A stretch of DNA of 64,000 nucleotides from an uncultured Alphaproteobacteria bacterium. GTDB lineage: Bacteria > Pseudomonadota > Alphaproteobacteria > Puniceispirillales > Puniceispirillaceae. A program made the translations under genes and the position numbers. The stretch covers positions 1-64,000 of the forward strand of contig CALEYP010000003.1 in the NCBI GenBank assembly GCA_937924895.1. Direction: 5' to 3'. The notes beneath the pieces are model-generated. The model did no database searches. It was not told where the DNA came from and saw only the letters and a program-made list of their open reading frames with translations. Shown here piece after piece: positions 53,190-61,086 of this stretch; position 1 is the first letter of the stretch, and each line of letters starts with the position of its first letter.

Positions 53190-53794
53190 TTGATACCAAG
53201 GTAAGAGAGCTGATAGACGCGCCCTTACGCCAGATCGGACAGCGCCTTGTCAGTGTAGGGCTCACAGCTAATCATTTGACCTATATCGGGTTTTTGCTGG
53301 GTATAGCGGCAGGGTGTGCCATTATGCAAGGCGCATTTAGCTGGGCGCTGGCTCTTATCCTGCTCTCACGCTTATGTGATGGGTTAGATGGCACCGTCGC
53401 ACGCCTTACAGGGCCTACCGATAAAGGTGCGTTTCTCGATATTAGTCTCGATTTCTTATTCTATGCCTTTATCCCCTTATCATTTGCCATTTATGACAGC
53501 GGTAATGGGTTGGCAGCGGCCTTCTTGTTATTTTGTTTCATAGGCACTTCTAGTTCCTTTCTGAGCTATGCTGCGATTGCAGAAAAAAGAGGGCAAACCA
53601 CACAATCACGTGGGACCAAAGGAATACGCTATCTTGGCGGACTAACTGAAGGTGCTGAGACAATTGCATTTTTATGCCTTATTTGCCTGATACCGTCACA
53701 CTTCGCGCTCTGCGCTTATATTTTTGGTGGGTTATGCCTCATCACAACTGCAACAAGGCTCTATCAAGGCGTTGGCGATTTCGATGAGGGGTGA
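53186..53794 (+). CDS. CDP-alcohol phosphatidyltransferase, YnjF-like
   Basis: This 202-residue membrane enzyme has the CDP-alcohol transferase motif DGLDGTVARLTGPTDKGAFL then DISLD (Asp65, Asp68, Asp85, Asp89). The later segments FIGTSSSFLSYAA and YLGGLTEGAETIAF match E. coli YnjF as I recall it, rather than PssA or PgsA. The spacing between AR and the conserved Gly is seven residues, one shorter than the usual motif. The acceptor alcohol is unknown. It is coupled by overlap to the Psd-like gene. Confidence 0.85.
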   Translation: MIDTKVRELIDAPLRQIGQRLVSVGLTANHLTYIGFLLGIAAGCAIMQGAFSWALALILLSRLCDGLDGTVARLTGPTDKGAFLDISLDFLFYAFIPLSFAIYDSGNGLAAAFLLFCFIGTSSSFLSYAAIAEKRGQTTQSRGTKGIRYLGGLTEGAETIAFLCLICLIPSHFALCAYIFGGLCLITTATRLYQGVGDFDEG

Positions 53795-53880
53795 ATGCCA
53801 CTTGTCATCTGATGCCAGATGATTACATCACAAAACAGAAGAGCCTTATTGAAAGATGAGTGAAAAGAGGAGCAAGTGCT

Positions 53881-54285
53881 ATGGCGCCCAAAATCACAAA
53901 ATCAAATCGTGAATGGCAGGAGGAACTGACCCCTGAACAATATCGCGTAACCAGACAGCATGGTACAGAACGTGCCTTTTCAGGCGAATATTGGGATAAT
54001 CACCGAGAGGGGCAATATCGCTGTATTTGTTGCGATGCACCGCTATTCCATTCTGAGACGAAATTTGAATCAGGGACTGGTTGGCCCTCTTTCTATGAAC
54101 CGTCTCATGACGAATATATTGGGACGAAAACAGATAGAAGCTTTTTCATGAAACGCACAGAAGTGCATTGTAGCCAGTGCGAAGCCCATTTAGGCCACGT
54201 TTTCGAAGATGGGCCAGCGCCTACAGGTCTGCGTTATTGCATCAATTCAGCCAGCTTATCCTTCCAGGATGAGGAAGAGGCCTGA
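53881..54285 (+). CDS. msrB: Peptide-methionine (R)-S-oxide reductase MsrB
   Basis: This 134-residue, apparently cytoplasmic enzyme repairs Met-R-sulfoxide. Zinc Cys pairs are C48/C51 and C97/C100; the catalytic Cys120 is in LRYCINSASL. The ATG at 53881 is preceded by GAGGAG at about 10 bases. It complements the exported MsrA at 31.4 kb. Confidence 0.95.
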   Translation: MAPKITKSNREWQEELTPEQYRVTRQHGTERAFSGEYWDNHREGQYRCICCDAPLFHSETKFESGTGWPSFYEPSHDEYIGTKTDRSFFMKRTEVHCSQCEAHLGHVFEDGPAPTGLRYCINSASLSFQDEEEA

Positions 54286-54290
54286 TAGCG

Positions 54291-54317
54291 AAAAGGCCAC
54301 TTAATCGTGGCCTTTTG
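54291..54317. terminator. Bidirectional terminator between msrB and the EF-hand gene
   Basis: AAAAGGCCAC / GTGGCCTTTT stem with a 6-base loop. The A and T runs on either side let it stop transcription on both strands. Confidence 0.85.
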
Positions 54318-54347
54318 CACTTCGGAGGAAAAGGGAGGATTAAAATT

Positions 54348-54794
54348 TTAGGAGTCAGTGCCAGTTGATGGCGCGGCATCATCATCATGATGATATCCTT
54401 TTTTGCCCCATCTTTTATGGCCCTTCATTTTGCGAGGCCATTCATCACCAGCAATAAGACCGTTGGCATCTGCATATAAAGCGGCAAAGCGTTCTGTCGG
54501 CTTGGAAAGAAACTCATATTAGCTAACAGTGCCATTTTGATTGGCATCAAGGGTGTTAAACAGCGTTGTCGCTCTTGCAGTGAACTCTTCCAGTGATATC
54601 TGGTCATCATCATTGCTATCGAGGCGGTGTATGCCGCGCATGCCTTTTTTGCCAGACTTGTCCATCATATAGTCGCCATGGCCATAGCCGTGATGATGGT
54701 CATGTTTATATCCGGCATAAACCGCGCCTGATATGATGAGAGACGCAGCAAGTAGCCCGCCGCCTACGATATATTTTTTTCTTGAAGTACGCAT
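54348..54794 (-). pseudogene. Exported EF-hand protein interrupted by an in-frame TAA
   Basis: The first 91 codons encode a signal or anchor segment (VGGGLLAASLIISGAVYAG), a His/Gly-rich stretch (HDHHHGYGHG), one intact EF-hand loop (DSNDDDQISLEE, residues 59-70) and most of a second (DANQNGTVS, from residue 83). Codon 92, at loop position 10, is TAA (complement 54519-54521). Reading on in frame gives YEF, which completes the EF-hand, then 53 more residues ending in a degenerate EF-like segment (ADANGLIAGDEW) and a Lys/His/Asp tail, before a normal TAA at 54348. The frame was clearly coding before this stop appeared. Confidence 0.8.
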
Positions 54795-55030
54795 AATTTG
54801 GTCCCATTGATAAAAGTCGGTCAGTGTGTGAAGAGAGAAATGTCGCTGATAGGGGAGTATCGTTCGTCATTCGGCTTTGTGAGTGATAAATGAACTGACA
54901 TCACCCTCTTCACATGTGCTATATAGCGCTTGGAAAAAGGCACAATTAGGGCACCTTCTAGGCAATTTAGGGGTGTTTTCGCGGCTCTTATGCCGTAATT
55001 TAAGGTCTCTGTCATATAGGGGAATATGGA

Positions 55031-55837
55031 ATGACTGTTGTTATTGATGGCAAAACAGAACTATTTGGCTGTATCGCGCATCCTACGGCACATGTGCGCG
55101 CCCCTTCTTTGTTTAACCCTCTCTTCGCCGCACATGACCAGAACCGTGTCATGGTACCAATGGATATTACGCCAGACGGTTTGGCCTCATCCGTGGCGGC
55201 CTTTAAGCAAATGCCAAATTTCAAAGGCGCGGCTGTTACAATTCCTCACAAAATGACGCTAGCAGAGCTCTGCGATGAGCTGGGAGAGGTGGCGCAGATT
55301 ACGGGGGCTGTCAATGCCGTGGCGGTGAAAGACGGCAAGCTATGCGGCGATAATTTTGATGGGGCTGGTTTCGTTGCTGGGGTCAAAGGTGAGGGTATTG
55401 CCCTCGCAGGGCGGAAGGTTGCGTTGATTGGGGCAGGGGGTGCAGCGCGTGCCATTGCCTATGCCCTTTCTTGTGAAGATATCACAAGCCTAACAGTGCA
55501 TAACCGCACACTCGCTAAAGCCGAAGCGCTACAAGACGCCATTATGTCATTCTTGCCGCAGGCGCCACTGCACGTGAGTGACGGGGTGGATTACAGCGAT
55601 TATGATATGATTATTAATGCCACCTCATTGGGGCTTTATGAAGGAGACGCCTTGCCATGTGCACTTGAGGGTGTTCGTGAGGATGCCGTGATTTGTGATA
55701 TCATCATGTCTCCGGCTGAAACGGCTTGGTTGCAACAAGCGGCAGCGCGTGGTTTGCGCTGTCATTATGGGCGTCATATGTTGGATTATCAGATTACGCT
55801 GATTGGGCAATTTATTGGCGCGATTGACGAGGGGTAG
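55031..55837 (+). CDS. Shikimate dehydrogenase-like (AroE family) oxidoreductase
   Basis: This 268-residue protein has an N-terminal substrate domain and a Rossmann domain (LIGAGGAARAIAYAL). Catalytic Lys74 is in TIPHKMTL, with Asn95 in GAVNAV and Asp110 in GDNFDGAGF. The substrate-binding SxS motif of true AroE (HSxSP) is replaced by HVRAP. That pattern belongs to AroE-like dehydrogenases of uncertain substrate, so classic shikimate synthesis is not assured. It is a single gene before gcrA. Confidence 0.82.
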   Translation: MTVVIDGKTELFGCIAHPTAHVRAPSLFNPLFAAHDQNRVMVPMDITPDGLASSVAAFKQMPNFKGAAVTIPHKMTLAELCDELGEVAQITGAVNAVAVKDGKLCGDNFDGAGFVAGVKGEGIALAGRKVALIGAGGAARAIAYALSCEDITSLTVHNRTLAKAEALQDAIMSFLPQAPLHVSDGVDYSDYDMIINATSLGLYEGDALPCALEGVREDAVICDIIMSPAETAWLQQAAARGLRCHYGRHMLDYQITLIGQFIGAIDEG

Positions 55838-55962
55838 GAACTGGAAAAGCTCTTATCAGAACTTTGGCTATGCCTCGGGATATGCCATAGAATATGATTG
55901 AAAGATGTGGTGTCTTTGGGTAAAACAGAGCACCGTGCAGTGATGGGTAATGGACGAAGAGA

Positions 55963-56358
55963 ATGGCAGACGATAAAAATAGCTGGACCGAAGAGCGCCT
56001 CGATAAGTTGCGCGCCTTATGGGATAAGGGCTTATCAATTTCTCAAATTGGTGAAGAGCTTGGCGTTACACGGAACGCTATTGCCGGAAAGGCCCATCGT
56101 TTAGGATTGCCAAAACGCCAATCTCCTATTGCCTCAAAGAAAGCCGCTGCTGAGAAGCAACCTGTTTTAGAGGATGTGCAAGAGCTACCGCTTCGCCTTG
56201 CCTTGCGCAAATTAAATTGGTCGCGGTCAAAATGCGCCTGGCCATCAGGCGACCCGAAGCACACAGATTTTAATTTCTGCGGCAAACCGATTATTGCGGG
56301 CAAGCCATATTGCAACGATCACTGTATCGAAGCTTACACGACCTCGCGCGATGGCTAA
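55963..56358 (+). CDS. gcrA: Cell-cycle regulator GcrA
   Basis: This 131-residue alphaproteobacterial transcription factor acts with sigma-70 at GANTC-methylated promoters. The N-terminal DNA-binding domain WTEERLDKLRALWDKGLSISQIGEELGVTRNAIAGKAHRLGL is typical. The C-terminal sigma-interaction part (KCAWPSGDPKHTDFNFCGKP, YCNDHCIEAY) is conserved. It is shorter than Caulobacter GcrA because the linker is compressed. Its last 8 bases overlap the pepN start. Confidence 0.95.
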   Translation: MADDKNSWTEERLDKLRALWDKGLSISQIGEELGVTRNAIAGKAHRLGLPKRQSPIASKKAAAEKQPVLEDVQELPLRLALRKLNWSRSKCAWPSGDPKHTDFNFCGKPIIAGKPYCNDHCIEAYTTSRDG

Positions 56359-58960
56359 GCAAACCCAACAAACGATTTATCGCGCTGATTACCAGCCGCC
56401 TTCTCATCAGGTTGCAAAGCTGTCACTGGACGTTCAAATCTTCGATGACAGAGCTGACATTACATCACTCATGACACTGACAGCAGCGGCTGGCGATGAT
56501 CAGGTGGTGTTGCAAGGTGAGGGGCTGACGCTTTTGTCAGTGGTGCGGGATGGCACACCTTTATCAGACGCAGATTATGAGTGTCAGGATGGCACCTTAA
56601 CCATCTCTGGCTGTCCAACTGATGCGTCCTTTACCTTAGCTGTTACTTCCTCATGCGATCCGTATCGCAATACAGCGCTTGAGGGTCTCTATCAATCCGG
56701 TGGGATGTTATGCACGCAGTGTGAGCCAGAGGGGTTCCGCCGCATTTGCTATTATTTTGACCGCCCAGATGTGCTTGCCTCTTTTGATGTGCGTATTGAG
56801 GCTGATACCACATATCGTCAGCTTCTTAGTAACGGGAATTTGCAAGAGACAGGCCCTGCTGGCGAGGGGCGTCATTATGCGCTATGGCAAGATCCCCATC
56901 CCAAGCCGAGCTATCTTTTTGCGCTTGTTGCAGGGGATTTGGAGCTTGTTGAAGATAGCTTTACAACCGCATCAGGCCGCAAAGTAGCGCTTCATATCTA
57001 TGTCGAGGAAGGCAATAGCCATTTAACAGCTCATGCCATGGATAGCCTGAAGCGCTCTTTGAAATGGGATGAAGATGTCTATGGCCTTGAATATGATTTG
57101 GACTTGTTCCAAATCGTAGCTGTCAGCCATTTCAATATGGGTGCCATGGAGAATAAAGGGTTAAATATTTTTAATTCAAAATTCGTGCTGGCTGATCCTG
57201 CCACGGCGACCGATGATGATCTCGATAGAGTAGAAGCCATCATTGCCCATGAATATTTCCATAATTGGACAGGGAACCGTGTCACGTGCCGTGATTGGTT
57301 CCAATTGACCTTGAAAGAGGGATTAACGGTCTATCGTGACCAATGTTTCTCTGCTGATATGCATGATGCAGGCGTGAAACGGGCCTCTGATGTAGCCACC
57401 TTGCGCGCCATTCAATTCCCAGAAGATGCGAGCCCAACAGCACATCCTATTCGCCCTGATTCCTTTGTTGAAATTAATAATTTCTATACACCCACAGTTT
57501 ATGAAAAGGGCGCTGAAGTCATCCGCATGATGGCAACAATGCTTGGCAAAGAGGGTTATCGTAACGGCATTGATTTGTATTTTGCGCGCCATGACGGGCA
57601 GGCCGTGACATGTGATGATTTTATCGCGGCGATGGCTGATGCCAATGACACAGATTTATCAGCCATGCAACGCTGGTATCAACAGGCAGGGACACCGCGC
57701 CTGTCGGTTACGCGCGTTGGAACTGACGAGGCGCTAAGCTTGTCCCTAAAGCAGGAAATACCGGAAACAGCCGCGCAGACCACAAGATTGCCAGTGCCAA
57801 TCCCTGTGCGTTTGGGCTTTCTAGATGCGGCAGGACAGCCAGCGACCTTCTCTGTGGATGAAGCAGCCCCGTCAACTGACGCGCTATTATGTCTGACAGA
57901 GGCAGAAGCACGTCATGCGATTTCATTCACAACCCCAGATACAGGGCCGTTTACGCCCTCTTATCTTCGAGATTTCTCGGCGCCTGTGCGCTTGCATGAT
58001 GATGTCAGTGATGACGAACGTCTTCATCTCATGGCACATGATAGTGATTTGTTTAATCGCTGGGACCAAGCGCAAAAATTATTGGAACAAGCTATCCATA
58101 AGACCGTGCAGTCAGACCTTGATGAGGCGCATTTATCCGCATTGGCAGGGGCTTATCGTGCGATTTTGGCTGATGATAGCCTGCGAGATGATTACAAAGC
58201 CATGATGATGGCAATGCCAGGTCAAGCAGTGATTGAAGCGTCATTAAAGCCTTGTAACCCTGTGGCGATTTATCAAGCCCGTGATGGCTTGCGTGCGGCC
58301 CTGGGACGCTGGTTAGCTGAGGATCTTTACGATGCGTTGAGAGACGAAGCCTCGGCTGAGCGCCGCCGCTCTGCTGCTGGGCGTCATCTTCAAAATGCCC
58401 TTCTTAGCTGGGCTGTTGCCGCGCGCCTCGATGGCATGGATGAACGTGCTCTCCTGCAATCGCAAGATTCGTTAATGAGCCTCTCGCAAGGGGCGCTAAG
58501 CGCGCTTAACCGTATTGATTGTGAGGCACGCGACACGGCCCTCTCTGTTTTCCATGATAAGTGGCAAAACCAATCACTGGTGATGGAAAAATGGTTCTCT
58601 CTCATGGCGATGGCACCGGAAAACGGCACCATTGATGTGATTCAAACATTGATGACACATCCAGCCTTTGATCCGCAGAACCCCAATAAGCTTCGCTCTG
58701 TTCTTGGGAGTTTTGTGGCAGCGAACCCTGTTCAATTCCATGCAGAGGACGGTGCTGGCTATGAGTTTGTGGCGAATGAGCTTGTCACACTTGATAAACG
58801 TAACCCGCAAATCGCAGCACGTATGGCATTAGGTCTGACTCGCATCTCATCCTATGATGAAGCTCGTCAAGCACGGATGAAAGCCGCACTTGTGACCTTG
58901 CGGGCAGGTGCAACATCGCGTGATCTCACTGAAGTGGTTGAGAAAGCCTTATCAGCCTAG
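56351..58960 (+). CDS. pepN: Aminopeptidase N (M1 family)
   Basis: This 869-residue zinc aminopeptidase has GAMENKGLNIF, the zinc site HEYFHNWTGNRVTCRDWFQLTLKEGLTV (HExxH with the downstream Glu) and the DUF3458 and C-terminal ARM-like domains of the PepN branch. The start at 56351 lies inside gcrA (8-base overlap), which suggests coupling. It converges with the helicase gene with a 4-base overlap. Confidence 0.95.
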   Translation: MAKQTQQTIYRADYQPPSHQVAKLSLDVQIFDDRADITSLMTLTAAAGDDQVVLQGEGLTLLSVVRDGTPLSDADYECQDGTLTISGCPTDASFTLAVTSSCDPYRNTALEGLYQSGGMLCTQCEPEGFRRICYYFDRPDVLASFDVRIEADTTYRQLLSNGNLQETGPAGEGRHYALWQDPHPKPSYLFALVAGDLELVEDSFTTASGRKVALHIYVEEGNSHLTAHAMDSLKRSLKWDEDVYGLEYDLDLFQIVAVSHFNMGAMENKGLNIFNSKFVLADPATATDDDLDRVEAIIAHEYFHNWTGNRVTCRDWFQLTLKEGLTVYRDQCFSADMHDAGVKRASDVATLRAIQFPEDASPTAHPIRPDSFVEINNFYTPTVYEKGAEVIRMMATMLGKEGYRNGIDLYFARHDGQAVTCDDFIAAMADANDTDLSAMQRWYQQAGTPRLSVTRVGTDEALSLSLKQEIPETAAQTTRLPVPIPVRLGFLDAAGQPATFSVDEAAPSTDALLCLTEAEARHAISFTTPDTGPFTPSYLRDFSAPVRLHDDVSDDERLHLMAHDSDLFNRWDQAQKLLEQAIHKTVQSDLDEAHLSALAGAYRAILADDSLRDDYKAMMMAMPGQAVIEASLKPCNPVAIYQARDGLRAALGRWLAEDLYDALRDEASAERRRSAAGRHLQNALLSWAVAARLDGMDERALLQSQDSLMSLSQGALSALNRIDCEARDTALSVFHDKWQNQSLVMEKWFSLMAMAPENGTIDVIQTLMTHPAFDPQNPNKLRSVLGSFVAANPVQFHAEDGAGYEFVANELVTLDKRNPQIAARMALGLTRISSYDEARQARMKAALVTLRAGATSRDLTEVVEKALSA

Positions 58961-60240
58961 GCAGAACGCAAGAAAGCAGGGATATGGTCGCAATCTTTAA
59001 AGCTATTGCCGCCAACCCATGCAACAGGCCGCAATTCGCCATGCTCATTGCGGTTTTCTGACTTGTTAGGCTTTTTACCTTTGCCTTTTGCTTTTTCTGG
59101 TGCCGGCTTGGCATCAGCTTCATGACCCGCTAGCACGTCAATTGAGGCACCTGTTAGCGCCTCAACAGCTGCTACCAGCTTGCGGTCATCATCATTGGGC
59201 ATAGCAAGCGTGAAGGCTTTACCAGACCGTCCTGCACGGCCAGTGCGTCCAATCCGGTGCACGTAATCTTCGGCATTTGACGGCACATCAAAGTTGAATA
59301 CGTGACTAACAGAAGGAATGTCTAAGCCTCGTGCCGCAACATCTGAAGCAATAAGAAGCGGCGAAACGCCCTCTTTAAATTCATCAAGGGCGGCTAGTCT
59401 AGCTGATTGTGTCATATCGCCATGTAATGCCACGGCCTTAAACTCATGGCGTTTTAACGACGACAGCAAGGTTGATATATCGCGTTTGCGATTGCAAAAA
59501 ATAACCGCGTTTTGAATGTCTTCAGAGCGCAAGAGATGGCGTAAGGTCTCACGCTTTTTACGCGGCGGTGTCCATAGTAATTTAGCCTCAATTGTAGAGG
59601 CTGTTGCCGCTGGTGGCGCCACTGAGATTACCTTTGGGTTGATCACAAATTTGCTGCCGATGCCTTTGATTTCATCTGATAAGGTCGCAGAGAAGAACAG
59701 CGTCTGGCGCATGACAGGAAGTGTGCCGACAATGCGCTCAATATCAGGAATAAAGCCCATATCAAGCATACGGTCAGCTTCATCAATCACGAGGATCTTC
59801 ACATCTTGAAGAAGCACTTTCCCGCGTTCAAAATGGTCAAGTAGACGGCCTGGTGTGGCGATAAGTACATCAACTCCCTTATCAAGGGCGGCTTCTTGAT
59901 CAGCAAAACTCACGCCGCCAATTAGTAGCGCCATTGAGAGATTATGATTTGTGGCAAATTGATTGAAGTTGTCAGCGACCTGCGCGGCTAGTTCTCTTGT
60001 GGGTGCCAAAATCAAAGAGCGTGGCATCCGTGCCTTGGCTCTGCCATTGGCGAGAATATCAATCATAGGCAGGGTGAAAGAGGCTGTCTTACCAGTGCCT
60101 GTCTGCGCTGAGCCCAAAATATCACGCCCCATCAATACGAGGGGGATAGATTGTTCTTGAATGGGGGTAGGGGTTTCATAGCCTAGCGCGGTAACAGCTG
60201 CTGTTAATTCGTCACTTAGGCCGAGATCGGCAAAGTTCAA
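58957..60240 (-). CDS. DEAD-box RNA helicase (RhlE-like)
   Basis: This 427-residue helicase shows the Q motif, SAQTGTGKTASFTLP, PTRELAAQV, TPGRLLD, VIDEADRMLDMG, FFSATL, the C-terminal domain with ARGLDIPSVSHV and HRIGRTGRAG. A Lys-rich tail follows (AKGKGKKPNKSEN). RhlE-type helicases remodel RNA in decay or ribosome assembly. Confidence 0.93.
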   Translation of the reverse strand: MNFADLGLSDELTAAVTALGYETPTPIQEQSIPLVLMGRDILGSAQTGTGKTASFTLPMIDILANGRAKARMPRSLILAPTRELAAQVADNFNQFATNHNLSMALLIGGVSFADQEAALDKGVDVLIATPGRLLDHFERGKVLLQDVKILVIDEADRMLDMGFIPDIERIVGTLPVMRQTLFFSATLSDEIKGIGSKFVINPKVISVAPPAATASTIEAKLLWTPPRKKRETLRHLLRSEDIQNAVIFCNRKRDISTLLSSLKRHEFKAVALHGDMTQSARLAALDEFKEGVSPLLIASDVAARGLDIPSVSHVFNFDVPSNAEDYVHRIGRTGRAGRSGKAFTLAMPNDDDRKLVAAVEALTGASIDVLAGHEADAKPAPEKAKGKGKKPNKSENRNEHGELRPVAWVGGNSFKDCDHIPAFLRSA

Positions 60241-60384
60241 AAACTCTTGTCCTTATATCAGTGGAGGGCCCAAAAAGCCTCTCTATCATTCGTTACAACA
60301 AATCAAATTGTCTAAACCTGTCCAAAGTGATACATCCATCAGGCTTTGAAATCAAGAATTCTGGTGAAAAAGGGTCAGTTTTCC

Positions 60385-61086
60385 ATGTCTCAGTTTGTAT
60401 TTGTACCTGGTCTTCTCTGCACAGGCGCCTTATTTACGCAACAAATAGCGGCGCTTGAGGGGCGTGCAACTTGTCATATTGCAGATACAAAAGGTATGGA
60501 TAGCATCAGCGCTATGGCTGAAAAATGTCTCTCTGATATTGATGGTGAGTTTGCGCTTCTTGGCTTTTCGATGGGAGGCTATGTTGCGATAGAGATCGCC
60601 CGTCAGGCGCCTGAACGTGTGCGTGGGCTGGCCTTGGTTTCCACAATGGCAAAGCCAGACACAGAGGAAAAAAGGGCACAGCGTCAAGGGCTTGTGGAAT
60701 TATCACAAATTGGCAAATTCAAAGGTGTGACACCGCGGCTCCTGCCGCGTTTCTTCTCAAAAGCAGCGCTTGCCGATGAGCGCAAAACACAAATTGCCAT
60801 CCAAATGGGCGAAGAGGTCGGCAAAGATAACTTCATCTTGCAGCAAAGCGCCATTATGACCCGCCAGGATGGCCGTCCAACCTTACAAAATTTTGCTAAA
60901 TCTTCCATTGTGATTTGCGGGACAGAAGATGTGCTAACCCCGCCAGAGGAAGCGGTGGAGATGGCTGACCTGTTGCCAGATGCCAGCCTTCATCTGCTCG
61001 AAGGGGTTGGACATATGTCAACCATTGAGGCACCAGATCTAGTCAAAGAACTTTTAACAGATTGGTATGATGGGCTAGATGATTAG
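60385..61086 (+). CDS. Alpha/beta hydrolase
   Basis: This 233-residue serine hydrolase has the oxyanion region FVPGLLCTGALF, nucleophile LLGFSMGGYVAIE, an acid residue in ICGTEDVLTPPEE and His in LEGVGHMSTIEAP. Substrate unknown. The ATG at 60385 is chosen; two upstream in-frame starts (60346 and beyond) lack a ribosome-binding site. It overlaps the parE stop by 4 bases. Confidence 0.88.
   Translation: MSQFVFVPGLLCTGALFTQQIAALEGRATCHIADTKGMDSISAMAEKCLSDIDGEFALLGFSMGGYVAIEIARQAPERVRGLALVSTMAKPDTEEKRAQRQGLVELSQIGKFKGVTPRLLPRFFSKAALADERKTQIAIQMGEEVGKDNFILQQSAIMTRQDGRPTLQNFAKSSIVICGTEDVLTPPEEAVEMADLLPDASLHLLEGVGHMSTIEAPDLVKELLTDWYDGLDD

Noticed and set aside
55898..56104. 68-residue frame overlapping the gcrA start
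   Set aside because: It is out of frame with gcrA, has no ribosome-binding site and no recognisable motif.
58926..59123. Minus-strand frame over the end of the helicase gene
   Set aside because: It is an alternative reading of the Lys-rich helicase tail with no signal of its own.
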